Assembly: GCA_946800325.1 (NCBI GenBank)
Contig: OX326959.1
Location: 36,632,908 to 36,696,907 of the forward strand
Length of the DNA stretch: 64,000 bases
Direction of reading: 5' to 3'
From: Luzula sylvatica
Taxonomy: Eukaryota; Streptophyta; Magnoliopsida; Poales; Juncaceae
The notes under the pieces were generated by a model, which ran no database searches, was not told the DNA's origin, and saw nothing but the letters and a program-made list of their open reading frames with translations. This document shows, one piece after another, positions 14,041 to 28,700 of the stretch (position 1 is its first letter; the number at the start of each line of letters is the position of its first letter). Both the position numbers and the translations under genes were made by a program.

Positions 14041-17000
14041 TTTAGCATTTTTAAAATTGTTTTGAAAAAATTGAAATTTGTGTGTGTTAGTCTTCAATTA
14101 CGGAGTATTTTGAGTATGACATGAAAATTGAGTATTTTTCTTGTGTTACACTTCAATTTTAGCATTCTTTTAAAAATATATATTCATTGAATTTTTTGAA
14201 GGTGTCAGACTTCATTTTTTGCATTTTTAAGAAATGTTTTGAAAAAATTGAAATTTGTGTGTGTTAGTCTTCAATTACGGGGTATTTTGAGTATGACATG
14301 AAAATTGAGTTTTTTTTCTTGTGTTACACTTCAATTTTTACATTCTTTCAAAAAATATCTTTATTGAATTTTTGGAAGGTGTTAGACTTCATTTTATGTA
14401 TTTTTAAGAAATTTTTGAAAAAAATTGATATTTGTGTGTGTTAGTCTTCAATTACGAAGTATTTTGGGTATGACATGAAAACTGAGTATTTTGCTTATGT
14501 CACACTTCAATGTTTACAATCTTTAAAAAAATATCTTCATTGAATTTTTGGAAGGTGTTAGACTTCACTTTTTTGCATTTTTAAAAAAATTTTGAAAAAA
14601 TTTAAATTTGTGTGTCTTAGTCTTCAATTACGGAGTATTTTTAGTATGACATGAAAATTGAGTTTTTTTCTTGTGTTACACTTCAATTTTAACATTCTTT
14701 TAAAAAATATCTTCATTGAAATTTTGGAAGGTGTTAGACTTCATTTTTTGCATTCTTTAAAAAATTTTGAAAAAAAAAAAAATTTGTGGGCGTTAGTCTT
14801 CAATTACGGAGTATTTTTAGTATGACATGAAAATTGAGTTTTTTCTTGTGTTACATATCAATTTTAACATACTTTTAAAAAATATCTTCATTGAATTATT
14901 TGAAGGTGTTAGACTTCATGCATTTTTAAGAAATATTGGAAAACATTGAAATTTCTGTGTGTTAGTCTTCAATTACGGAGTATTTTGAGTATGGCATGAA
15001 AATTTAGTATTTTGCTTATGTCGCACTTCAATTTTTACATTTTTTTAAAAAATATCTTCATTGAATTATTTGAAGGTGTTAGACTTCAGTTTTTTGCATT
15101 TTTAAGATTTTTTTGAAAAAATTGAAATTTGTGTGTGTTAGTCTTCAATTACGGACTATTTTGAGTATGACATGAAAATTGAGTTTTTTTCTTGTGTTAC
15201 ACTTCTATTTTAACATTCTTTCAAAAAATATCTTCATCGAATTTTTGGAAGGTGCTAGACTTCAATTTTTGAATTTTTAAGAAATGTTTGAAAAAATTGA
15301 AATTTGTGTGAGTTAGTCTTCAATTACGGAGTATTTTGAGTATGACATGAAAATTGAGTTTTTTTTCTTGTGTTACACTTCAATTTTAGCATTCTTTTAA
15401 AAAATATCTTCATTGAAATTTTGGAAGGTGTTACACTTCATTTTTTGCATTCTTAAGAAATTTTTGAAAAATTTTAAATTTGTGGGCGTTAGTCTTCAAT
15501 TACGGAGTATTTTGAGTATGACATGAAAATTGAGTTTTTTCTTGTGTTACATATCAATTTTAACATACTTTTATAAAATATCTTCATTGAATTATTTGAA
15601 GGTGTTAGACTTCATGCATTTTTAAGAAATATTGGAAAACATTGAAATTTCTGTGTGTTAGTCTTCAATTACGGAGTATTTTGAGTATGGCATGAAAATT
15701 TAGTATTTTGCTTATGTCGCACTTCAATTTTTACATTTTTTTAAGAAATATCTTCATTGAATTATTTGAAGGTGTTAGACTTCAGTTTTTTGCATTTTTA
15801 AGATTTTTTTGAAAAAATTGAAATTTGTGTGTGTTAGTCTTCAATTACGGACTATTTTGAGTATGACATGAAAATTGAGTTTTTTTCTTGTGTTACACTT
15901 CTATTTTAACAATCTTTCAAAAAATATCTTCATCGAATTTTTGGAAGGTGCTAGACTTCAATTTTTGAATTTTTAAGAAATGTTTGAAAAAATTGAAATT
16001 TGTGTGAGTTAGTCTTCAATTACGGAGTATTTTGAGTATGACATGAAAATTGAGTTTTTTTTCTTGTGTTACACTTCAATTTTAACATTCTTTTAAAAAA
16101 TATCTTCATTGAAATTTTGGAAGGTGTTACACTTCATTTTTTGCATTCTTAAGAAATTTTTGAAAAATTTTAAATTTGTGGGCGTTAGTCTTCAATTACG
16201 GAGTATTTTGAGTATGACATGAAAATTGAGTTTTTTCTTGTGTTACATATCAATTTTAACATACTTTTATAAAATATCTTCATTGAATTATTTGAAGGTG
16301 TTAGACTTCATGCATTTTTAAGAAATATTGGAAAACATTGAAATTTCTGTGTGTTAGTCTTCAATTACGGAGTATTTTGAGTATGGCATGAAAATTTAGT
16401 ATTTTGCTTATGTCACACTTCAATTTTTACATTTTTTTAAAAAATATCTTCATTGAATTATTTGAAGGTGTTAGACTTCAGTTTTTTGCATTTTTAAGAT
16501 TTTTTTGAAAAAATTGAAATTTGTGTGTGTTAGTCTTCAATTACGGACTATTTTGAGTATGACATGAAAAATTGAGTTTTTTTCTTGTGTTACACTTCAA
16601 TTTTAACATTCTTTTAAAAAATATATTCATTGATATTTTGGAAGGTGTTAGACTTCATTTTTTGCATTCTTAAGAAATTTCTGAAAAAATTTAAATTTGT
16701 GGGTGTTAGTCTTCAATTACAGAGTATTTTTAGTATGACATGAAAATTGAGGTTTTTCTTGTGTTACATATCAATTTTAACATACTTTTATAAAATATCT
16801 TCATTGAATTATTTGAAGGTGTTAGACTTCATGCATTTTTAAGAAATATTGGAAAAAATTGAAATTTCTGTGTGTTAGTCTTCAATTACGGAATATTTTG
16901 AGTATGGCATGAAAATTGAGTATTTTGCTTATGTCACACTTCAATTTTTACATTTTTTTTAAAAATATCTTCATTGAATTTTTTGAAGGTGTTAGACTTC

Positions 17001-18780
17001 AGTTTTTTGCATTTTTAAGAAATTTTTGGAAAAATTGAAATTTGTGTGTGTTAGTTTTCAATTACGGAGTATTTTGAGTATGACATGAAAATTGAGTTTT
17101 TTTCTTGTGTTACACTTCTATTTTAACATTCTTTTAAAAAATATCTTCATTGAATTTTTGGAAGGTGTTAGACTTCAATTTTTGCATTTTTAAGAATTTT
17201 TTGAAATAATTGAAATTTGTGTGTGTTAGTCTTGAATTACGGAATATTTTGAGTATGACATTAAAATTGAGTTTTTTTTCTTTTGTTACACTTCAATTTT
17301 GACATTCTTTTAAAAAATGTATTCATTGAATTTTTTGAAGGTGTAAGAATTCATTTTTTGCATTTTTAAGAAATTTTTTGAAAAAATTGAAATTTGTGTG
17401 TGTTAGTCTTCAATTACGGAGTATTTTGAGTATGACATGGAAATTGAGTTTTTTTCTTGTGTTACACTTCTATTTTAAAATTCTTTTAAAAAATATCTTA
17501 ATTGAATTTTTGGAAGGTTTTAGACTTCAATTTTAGCATTTTTAAAATTGTTTTGAAAAAATTGAAATTTGTGTGTGTTAGTCTTCAATTACGGAGTATT
17601 TTGAGTATGACATGAAAATTGAGTATTTTTCTTGTGTTACACTTCAATTTTTGCATTCTTTTAAAAATATATATTCATTGAATTTTTTGAAGGTGTCAGA
17701 CTTCATTTTTTGCATTTTTAAGAAATGTTTTGAAAAAATTGAAATTTGTGTGTGTTAGTCTTCAATTACGGAGTATTTTGAGTATGACATGAAAATTGAG
17801 TTTTTTTTCTTGTGTTACACTTCAATTTTTACATTCTTTCAAAAAATATCTTTATTGAATTTTTGGAAGGTGTTAGACTTCATTTTTTGTATTTTTAAGA
17901 AATTTTTGAAAAAAATTGATATTTGTGTGTGTTAGTCTTCAATTACGAAGTATTTTGGGTATGACATGAAAACTGAGTATTTTGCTTATGTCACACTTCA
18001 ATGTTTACAATCTTTAAAAAAATATCTTCATTGAATTTTTGGAAGGTGTTAGACTTCACTTTTTTGCATTTTTAAAAAAATTTTGAAAAAATTTAAATTT
18101 GTGTGTGTTAGTCTTCAATTACGGAGTATTTTTAGTATGACATGAAAATTGAGTTTTTTTCTTGTGTTACACTTCAATTTTAACATTCTTTTAAAAAATA
18201 TCTTCATTGAAATTTTGGAAGGTGTTAGACTTAATTTTTTGCATTCTTTAAAAAATTTTGAAAAAAAAAAAAATTTGTGGGTGTTAGTCTTCAATTACGG
18301 AGTATTTTTAGTATGACATGAAAATTGAGTTTTTTCTTGTGTTACATATCAATTTTAACATACTTTTAAAAAATATCTTCATTGAATTATTTGAAGGTGT
18401 TAGACTTCATGCATTTTTAAGAAATATTGGAAAACATTGAAATTTCTGTGTGTTAGTCTTCAATTACGGAGTATTTTGAGTATGGCATGAAAATTTAGTA
18501 ATTTGCTTATGTCGCACTTCAATTTTTACATTTTTTTTAAAAATATCTTCATTGAATTATTTGAAGGTGTTAGACTTCAGTTTTTTGCATTTTTAAGATT
18601 TTTTTGAAAAAATTGAAATTTGTGTGTGTTAGTCTTCAATTACGGACTATTTTGAGTATGACATGAAAATTGAGTTTTTTTCTTGTGTTACACTTCTATT
18701 TTAACATTCTTTCAAAAAATATCTTCATCGAATTTTTGGAAGGTGCTAGACTTCAATTTTTGAATTTTTAAGAAATTTTT
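14041..18780 (+). repeat. ~3.49-kb macro-repeat (about 20 monomers), ~1.35 copies
   Basis: The block starting at ~14041 (TTTAGCATTTTTAAAATTG) recurs from ~17532, an offset near 3490 bp, and stays similar to about 18.78 kb. Within it the 696-bp tetramer reappears at landmarks 14962, 15658 and 16354. The same first monomers also match ~2676-3235, so the block has been copied more than once. Confidence 0.78.
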
Positions 18781-18929
18781 GAAAAAATTGAAATTTGTGT
18801 GTGTTAGTCTTCAATTACGGAGTATTTTTAGTATGACATGAAAATTGAGTTTTTTTTCTTGTGTTACACTTCAATTTTAACATTCTTTTAAAAAATATCT
18901 TCATTGAAATTTTGGAAGGTGTCAGAATT

Positions 18930-20150
18930 CATTTTTTGCATTTTTTAGAAATTTTTGAAAATATATAAATTTGTGGGTGTTAGTCTTCAATTACGGAGTA
19001 TTTTTAGTGTGACATGAAAATTGAGTTTTTTCTTGTGTTACACTTCAATTTTAACATTCTTTTAAAAAATATCTTCATTGAATATTATGAATGTGTTAGA
19101 CTTCATTTTTTGCATTTTTAAGAAATTTTTGAAAAAATTGAAATTTGTGTGTGTTAGTCTTCAATTATGGAGTATTTTGGGTATGACATGAAAACTGAGT
19201 ATTTTGCTTATGTCACACTTCAATGTTTACATTCTTTTAAAAAATATCTTCATTGAATTTTTGGACTTCACTTTTTTGCATTTTTAACAAAGTTTTGAAA
19301 AAATTTAAATTTGTGTGTGTTAGTCTTCAATTACGGAGTATTTTTAGTATGACACGAAAATTGAGTCTTTTCCTTGTGTTACACTTCAATTTTAACATTC
19401 TTTTAAAAAATATCTTCATTGAAATTTTGGAAGGTGTTAGACTTCATTTTTTGCATTCTTAAGAAATGTTTGAAAAAATATAGATTTGTTGGTGTTAGTC
19501 TTCAATTACGGAGTATTTTTAGTATGACATGAAAATTGAGTGTTTTTCTTGTGTTATACTTCAATTTTAACATTCTTTTAAAAAATATCTTCATTGAATT
19601 TTTTGAAGGTGTCAGACTTCATTTTTTGCAATTTTAAGAAATTTTTTGAAAAAATAGAAATTTATGTGTGTTAGTCTTAAATTACGGAGTATTTTTAGTA
19701 TGACATGAAAATTTAGTTTTTTTTCTTGTGTTACACTTCAATTTTTACATTTTTTTAAAAAATATCTTCATTGAATTTTTGGAAGGTGTCAGACTTCATT
19801 TTTTGCATTTTTAAGAAATTTTTTGAAAAAATTGAAATTTGTGTGTGTGTCTTGAATTACGGAGTATTTTTAGTATGACATGAAAATTGAGTTTTTTTTC
19901 TTGTGTTACACTTCAATTTTTACATTCTTTTAAAAAATATCTTCATTGAATTTTTGGAAGGTGTTAGACTTCATGCATTTTTAAGAAATATTGGAAAACA
20001 TTGAAATTTCGGTGTGTTAGTCTTCAATTACGGAGTATTTTGAGTATGGCATGAAAATTTACTATTTTGCTTATGTCGCACTTCAATTTTTACATTTTTT
20101 TTAAAAATATCTTCATTGAATTATTTGAAGGTGTTAGACTTCAGTTTTTT
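18930..20150 (+). repeat. Duplicated satellite block, copy 1 (2612-bp offset)
   Basis: About seven monomers that recur 2612 bp downstream. A diagnostic scar is shared: TTGAATTTTTGGACTTCAC, where GGAAGGTGTTAGACTTC has lost its middle, at 19261 and again at 21873. That monomer is 166 bp here. Confidence 0.8.
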
Positions 20151-21541
20151 GCATTTTTAAGATTTGTTTGAAAAAATTGAAATTTGTGTGTGTTAGTCTT
20201 CAATTACGGACTATTTTGAGTATGACATGAAAATTGAGTTTTTTTCTTGTGTTACACTTAAATTTTAACATTCTTTCAAAAAAAATCTTCATCGAATTTT
20301 TGGAAGGTGCTAGACTTCAATTTTTGAATTTTTATGAAATGTTTGAAAAAATTGAAATTTGTGTGAGCTAGTCTTCAATTACGGAGTATTTTGAGTATGA
20401 CATGAAAATTGAGTTTTTTTTCTTGTGTTACAGTTCAATTTTAACATTCTTTTAAAAAATATATTTATTGAATTTTTTGAAGGTGTCAGAATTCATTTTT
20501 TGCATTTTTAAGAAATTTTTGAAAAAATATAAATTTGTGGGTGTTAGTCTTCAATTAAAGAGTATTTTTAGTGTGAAATGAAAATTGAGTTTTTTCTTGT
20601 GTTACACTTCTATTTTAACATTCTTTTAAAAAATATCTTCATTGAATTTTTGGAAGATGTTATACTTCAATTTTTGCATTTTTAAGAATTTTTTGAAAAA
20701 ATTGAAATTTCTGTGTGTTAGTCTTGAATTACGGAATATTTTGAGTATGACATGAAAATTGAGTTTCTTTCTTGTGTTACACTTCAATTTTAACATTCTT
20801 TTAAAAAATATCTTCATTCAAATTTTGGAAGGTGTTAGACTTCATTTTTTGCATTCTTTAAAAAATTTTGAAAAAACAAAAAGTTGTGGGTGTTAGTCTT
20901 CAATTACGGAGTATTTTTAGTATGACATGAAAATTGAGTTTTTTCTTGTGTTACATATCAATTTTAACATACTTTTATAAAATATCTTCATTGAATTATT
21001 TGAAAGTGTTAGACTTCATGCATTTTTAAGAAATATTGGAAAACATTGAAATTTCTGTGTGTTAGTCTTCAATTACGGAGTATTTTGAGTATGGCATGAA
21101 AATTTAGTATTTTGCTTATGTCACACTTCAATTTTTACATTTTTTTTAAAAATATCTTCATTGAATTATTTGAAGGTGTTAGACCTCAGTTTTTTGCATT
21201 TTTAAGATTTTTTTGAAAAAATTGAAATTTGTGTGTGTTAGTCTTCAATTACGGACTATTTTGAGTATGACATGAAAATTGAGTTTTTTTTCTTGTGTTA
21301 CACTTCTATTTTAACATTCTTTTAAAAAATTTCTTCATCGAATTTTTGGAAGGTGCTAGACTTCAATTTTTGAATTTTTAAGAAATTTTTGAAAAAATTG
21401 AAATTTGTGTGAGTTAGTCTTCAATTACGGAGTATTTTGAGTATGACATGAAAATTGAGTTTTTTTTTTCTTGTGTTACACTTCAGTTTTAACATTCTTT
21501 TAAAAAATATATTTATTGAATTTTTTGAAGGTGTCAGAATT

Positions 21542-22762
21542 CATTTTTTGCATTTTTAAGAAATTTTTGAAAAAATATAAATTTGTGGGTGTTAGTCTTC
21601 AATTACGGAGTATTTTTAGTGTGACATGAAAATTGAGTTTTTTCTTGTGTTACACTTCAATTTTAACATTCTTTTAAAAAATATCTTCATTGAATATTAT
21701 GAATGTGTTAGACTTCATTTTTTGCATTTTTAAGATATTTTTGAAAAAATTGAAATTTGTATGTGTTAGTCTTCAATTATGGAGTATTTTGGGTATGACA
21801 TGAAAACTAAGTATTTTGCTTATGTCACACTTCAATGTTTACATTCTTTTAAAAAATATCTTCATTGAATTTTTGGACTTCACTTTTTTGCATTTTTAAC
21901 AAAGTTTTGAAAAAATTTAAATTTGTGTGTGTTAGTCTTCAATGACGGAGTATTTTTAGTATGACACGAAAATTGAGTCTTTTTCTTGTGTTACACTTCA
22001 ATTTTAACATTCTTTTAAAAAATATCTTCATTGAAATTTTGGAAGGTGTTAGACTTCATTTTTTGCATTCTTAAGAAATGTTTGAAAAAATATAGATTTG
22101 TTGGTGTTAGTCTTCAATTACGGAGTATTTTTAGTATGACATGAAAATTGAGTGTTTTTCTTGTGTTATACTTCAATTTTAACATTCTTTTAAAAAATAT
22201 CTTCATTGAATTTTTTGAAGGTGTCAGACTTCATTTTTTGCAATTTTAAGAAATTTTTTGAAAAAATAGAAATTTATGTGTGTTAGTCTTAAATTACGGA
22301 GTATTTTTAGTATGACATGAAAATTTAGTTTTTTTTTCTTGTGTTACACTTCAATTTTTACATTTTTTTAAAAAATATCTTCATTGAATTTTTGGAAGGT
22401 GTCAGACTTCATTTTTTGCATTTTTAAGAAATTTTTTGAAAAAATTGAAATTTGTGTGTGTGCCTTGAATTACGGAGTATTTTTAGTATGACATGAAAAT
22501 TGAGTTTTTTTTCTTGTGTTACACTTCAATTTTTACATTCTTTTAAAAAATATCTTCATTGAATTTTTGGAAGGTGTTAGACTTCATGCATTTTTAAGAA
22601 ATATTGGAAAACATTGAAATTTCGGTGTGTTAGTCTTCAATTACGGAGTATTTTGAGTATGGCATGAAAATTTACTATTTTGCTTATGTCGCACTTCAAT
22701 TTTTACATTTTTTTTAAAAATATCTTCATTGAATTATTTGAAGGTGTTAGACTTCAGTTTCT
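21542..22762 (+). repeat. Duplicated satellite block, copy 2
   Basis: Second copy of 18930-20150, with the same deletion scar at ~21873 and the same rare variants (AAATTTATGTGTGTTAGTC, GAAATTTCGGTGTGTTAG). Similarity stops near 22762, where the monomer changes. Confidence 0.8.
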
Positions 22763-25700
22763 TGCATTTTTAAGAAATTTTTTGAAAAAATTGAAATTTG
22801 TGTATGTTAGTCTTAAATTACGGAGTATTTTGAGTATGACATGAAAATTGAGTCTTTTTTCTGGTGTTACACTTCAATTTTTACATTCTTTTAAAAAATA
22901 TCTTCATTGAATTTTTGGAAGGTGTTAGAATTCATTTTTTGTATTTTTAAAAAAATTTTGAAAAAAATTGAAATTTGTGTGTGTCAGTCTTCAATTACGG
23001 AGTATTTTGAGTATGACATGAAAACTGAGTATTTTGCTTATGTCACACTTCAATGTTTACATTCTTTTAAAAAATATCTTCATTGAATTTTTGGAAGGTG
23101 TTATACTTTACTTTTTTGCATTTTTAAGGAATTTTTTAAAAAATTTAAATTTGTGTGTGTTAGTCTTCAATTACGGAGAATTTTTAGTATGACATGAAAA
23201 TTGAGTTTGTTCCTTGTGTTACACTTCAATTTTAACATTCTTTTAAAAAATATCTTCATTGAAATTTTGGAAGGTGTTAGACTTCATTTTTTGCATTCTT
23301 GAGAAATTTTTGAAAAAAATTTAAATTCGTGGGTGTTAGTCTTCAATTACGGAGTATTTTTAGTATGACATGAAAATTAAGTTTTTTGTTGTATTACATA
23401 CAAATTTTAACATACTTTTATGAAATATATTCAATGAATTATTTGAAGGGGTTAGACTTCATGCATTTTTAAGAAATATTGGAAAAAATTGAAATTTCTG
23501 TGTGTTAGTCTTCAATTACGGAGTATTTTGAGAATGGCATGAAAATTGAGTATTTTGCTTATGTCACACTTCAGTTTTTACATTTTTTTTAAAATATCTT
23601 CATTGAATTATTTGAAGGTGTTAGACTTCAATTTTTTCCATTTTGAAGATTTTTTTGGAAAAATTGAAATTTGTGTGGTATAGTCTTCAATTACGGAGTA
23701 TTTTGAGTATGACATGAAAATTGAGTTTTTTTTCTTGTGTTACACTTCTATTTTAACATTCTTTTAAAAAATATCTTCATTGAAATTTTGGAAGGTGTTG
23801 GACTTCATTTTTTGCATTTTTAAGAAATTTTTTGAAAAAATTGAAATTTATGTGTGTTAGTCTTAAATTACGGAGTATTTTGAGTATGACATGAAAATTA
23901 AGTTTTTTTTCTTGTGTTACACTTCAATTTTTACATTTTTTAAAAAAATATCTTCATTGAATTTTTGGAAGGTGCCAGACTTCATTTTTTGCATTTTTAA
24001 GAAATTTTTTGAAAAAATTGAAATTTGTGTGTGTGTCTTGAATTACGGAGTACTTTGAGTATGACATGAAAATTGAGTTTTTTTTCTTGTGTTACACTTC
24101 AATTTTTACATTCTTTTAAAAAATATCTTCATCGAATTTTTTGAAGGTGTCAGACTTCAATTTTTACATTTTGAAGAAATTTTTTGAAAAAATTGAAATT
24201 TATGGGTGTTAGTCTTCAATTACGGAGTATTTTGAGTATGGCATGAAAATTGAATATTTTGCTTATGTCGCACTTCAATTTTTACATTTTTTTTAAAATA
24301 TCTTCATTGAATTATTTGAAGGTGTTAGACTTCAATTTTTTCCATTTTGAAGATTTTTTTGGAAAAATTGAAATTTGTGTGGTATAGTCTTCCATTACGG
24401 AGTATTTTTAGTATGACATGAAAATTGAGTATTTTGCTTAAGTCACACTTCAATGTTTACATTCTTTAAAAAAATGTCTTCATTGAATTTATGGAAGGTG
24501 TTAGACTTCACTTTTTTGCATTTTTAAGAAATTTTTTGAAAAAATTGAAATATATGTGTGTTAGTCTTAAATTACGGAGTATTTTGAGTATGACACGATA
24601 ATTTAGTTTTTTTTCTGGTGTTACACTTCAATTTTTACATTTTTTAAAAAAATATCTTCATTGAATTTTTGGAAGGTGCCAGACTTCATTTTTTGCATTT
24701 TTAAGAAATTTTTTGAAAAAATTGAAATTTGTGTGTGTGTCTTGAATTACGGAGTACTTTGAGTATGACATGAAAATTGAGTTTTTTTTCTTGTGTTACA
24801 CTTCAATTTTTACATTCTTTTAAAAAATATCTTCATTGAATTTTTGGAAGGTGTTAGACTTCATTTTTTGTATTTTTAAGAAATTTGTGTGTCTCAGTCT
24901 TCAATTACAGAGTATTTTGAGTATGACATGAAAACTGAGTATTTTGCTTATGTCACACTTCAATGATTACATTCTTTTAAGAAATATCTTCATTGAATTT
25001 TTTGAAGGTGTCAGACTTCATTTTTTGCATTTTTAAGAATTTTTTTGTTAAAATAGAAATTTGTGTGTGTTAGTCTTCAATTACGGAGTACTTTTAGTAT
25101 GACATGAAAATTGAGTTTTTTTTCTTGTGTTACACTTCAATTTTAACATTCTTTTAAAAAATATCTTCATTGAATTTTTGGAAGGTGTCAGACTTCATTT
25201 TTTGCATTTTGAAGAAATTTTTGAAAAAATACAAATTTGTTGGTGTTAGTCCTCAATTACGGAGTATTTTTAGTATGACCTGAAAATTGAGTTTTTTCTT
25301 GTGTTACATATCAATTTTAACATACTTTTATAAAATATCTTCATTGAATTATTTGAAGGTGTTAGACTTCATGCATTTTTAAGAAATATTGGAAAAAATT
25401 GAAATTTCTGTGTGTTAGCCTTCAATTACGGAGTATTTTGAGTATGCCTTGAAAATTGAGTATTTTGCTTATGTCACACTTCAATTTTTACATTTTTTTT
25501 AAAAATATCTTCATGGAATTATTTGAAGGTGTTAGACTTCAGTTTTTTGCATTTTTAAGATTTTTTTGAAAAAATTGAAATTTGTGTGTGTTAGTCTTCA
25601 ATAACGGAATATTTTGAGTATGACATGAAAATTGAGTTTTTTTTCTTGTGTTACACTTCTATTTTAACATTCTTTTAAAAAATATCTTCATTGAATTTTT

Positions 25701-28700
25701 GGAAGGTGTCAGACCTCAATTTTTGCATTTTTAAGAAATTTTTGAAAAAATTGAAATTTGTGTGTGTCAGTCTTCAATTACGGAGTATTTTGAGTACGCC
25801 ATGAAAACTGAGTATTTTACTTATGTCACACTTCAATGTTTACATTCTTTTAAAAAATATCTTCATTCAATTTTTGGAAGGTGTTAGACTTCACTTTTTT
25901 GCATTTCTAAGAAAGTTTTGAAAAAATATAAATTTGTGGGTGTTAGTCTTCAATTACGGAGTATTTTTGGTATGACATGAAAATTGAGTTTTTTTCTTGT
26001 GTTACAATTCAATTTTAACATTCTTTTAAAAAATATATTTATTAAATTTTTTGAAGGTGTCAGAATTCATTTTTTGCATTTCTAAGAAAGTTTTGAAAAA
26101 ATATAAATTTGTGGGTGTTAGTCTTCAATTACGGAGTATTTTTGGTATGACATGAAAATTGAGTTTTTTCTTGTGTTACACTTCAATTTTAACATTCTTT
26201 TAAAAAATATCTTCATTGAATATTTTGAATGTGTTAGACTTCATTTTTTGCATTTTTATGAAATTTTTGAAAAAATTGAAATTTGTGTGTGTTAGTCTTC
26301 CATTACGGAGTATTTTGGGTATGACATGAAAACTGAGTATTTTGCTTATGTCACACTTCAATGTTTACATTCTTTTAAAAAATATCTTCATTGAATTTAA
26401 ATTTGTGTGTGTTAGTCTTCAATTACGGAGTATTTTTAGTATGACACGAAAATTGAGTCTTTTTCTTGTGTTACACTTCAATTTTAACATTCTTTTAAAA
26501 AATATCTTCAATGAAATTTTGGAAGGTGTTAGACTTCATTTTTTGCATTCTTAAGAAATTTTTGAAAAAATATAAATTTGTTGGTGTTAGTCTTCAATTA
26601 CGGAGTATTTTTAGTAAGACATGAAAATTGAGTTTTTTCTTGTGTTACATATCAATTTGAACATACTTTTATAAAATATCTTAATTGAATTATTTGAAAG
26701 TGTTAGACTTCATGCGTTTTTAAGAAATATTGGAAAAAATTGAAATTTCTGTGTGTTAGTCTATCATTACGGAGTATTTTGAGTATGGCTTGATAATTGA
26801 GTATTTTGCTTATGTCACACTTCCATTTTTTTACATTTTTTAAAAAAATATCTTCATTGAATTATTTGAAGGTGTTAGACTTCAGTTTTTTGCATTTTTA
26901 AGATTTTTTTGAAAAAATTGAAATTTGTGTGTGTTAGTCTTCAATTACGGAGTATTTTGGGTATGACATGAAAATTGAGTATTTTTCTTGTGTTACACTT
27001 CTATTTTAACATTCTTTTAAAAAGTATCTTCATCGAATTTTTGGAAGGTGTTAGACTTCAATTTTTGAATTTTTAAGAAATTTTTGAAAGAATTGAAATT
27101 TGTGTGTGTTAGTCTTCAATTACGGAGTATTTTGAGTATGACATGAAAATTGAGTTTTTTTCATGTGTTACAATTCAATTTTAACATTCTTTTAAAAAAT
27201 ATATTTATTGAATTTTTTGAAGGTGTCAGAATTCATTTTTTGCATTTTTAAGAAATTTTTGAAAAAATATAAATTTGTGGGTGTTAGTCTTCAATTACGG
27301 AGTATTTTTGGTATGACAGGAAAATTGAGTTTTTTCTTGTGTTACACTTCAATTTTAGCATTCTTTTAAAAAATATCTTCATTGAATATATTGAATGTGT
27401 TAGACTTCATTTTTTGCATTTTTAAGAAATTTTTGAAAAAATTGAAATTTGTGTGTGTTAGTCTTCAATTACGGAATATTTTGGGTATGACATGAAAACT
27501 GAGTATTTTGCTTATGTCACACTTCAATGTTTACATTCTTTTCAAAAATAACTTCATCGAATTTTTGGAAGGTGTTAGACTTCACTTTTTTGCATTTTTA
27601 CGAAATTTTTGAAAAAATTTAAGTGTTAGTCATCAATTACGGAGTATTTTTAGTATGACATGAAAATTGAGTTTTTTTCTTGTGTTACACTTCAATTTTA
27701 ACATTCTTTTAAAAAATATCTTCTTTGAAATTTTGGAAGGTGTTAGACTTCATTTTTTGCATTCTAAAGAAATTTTTGAAAAAATATAAATTTGTTGGTG
27801 TTAGTCTTCAATTACGGAGTATTTTTAGTATGACATGAAAATTGAGTTTTTTCTTGTCTTACATATCAAATTTAACATACTTTTATAAAATATCTTCATT
27901 GAATTATTTGAAGGTGTTAGACTTCATGCATTTTTAAGAAATATTGGAAAAAATTGAAATTTCTGTGTGTTAGTCTTCAATTACGGAGTATTTTCAGTAT
28001 GACATGAAAATTGAGTTTTTTTTCTTGTGTTACACTTCTATTTTAACATTCTTTTAAAAAATATCTTCATTGAATTTTTGGAAGGTGTCAGACCTCAATT
28101 TTTGCATTTTTAAGAAATTTTTGAAAAAATTGAAATTTGTGTGTGTTAGTCTTCAATTACGGAGTATTTTGAGTACGACATGAAAACTGAGTATTTTGCT
28201 TATGTCACACTTCAATGTTTACATTCTTTTAAAAAATATCTTCATTGAATATTTGGAAGGTGTTAGACTTCACTTTTTTGCATTTTTTAGAAATTTTTGA
28301 AAAAATTTAAATTTGTGTGTGTTAGTCTTCAATTACGGAGTATTTTTAGTATGACATGAAAATTGAGTTTTTTTCTTGTGTTACACTTCAATTTTAACTT
28401 TCTTTTAAAAAATATCTTCATTGAATTTTTTGAAGGTGTCAGACTTCATTTTTTGCATTCTTAAGAAATTTTTGAAAAAATATAAATTTGTGGGTGTTAG
28501 TCTTCAATTACGGAGTATTTTTAGTATGACATGAAAATTGAGTTTTTTCTTGTGTTACATATCAATTTTAACATACTTTTATAAAATATCTTCATTGAAT
28601 TATTGGAAGGTGTTAGACTTCATGCATTTTTAAGAAATATTGGAAAAAATTGAAATTTGTGTGTGTTAGTCGTCAATTACGGAGTATTTTTAGTATTACA

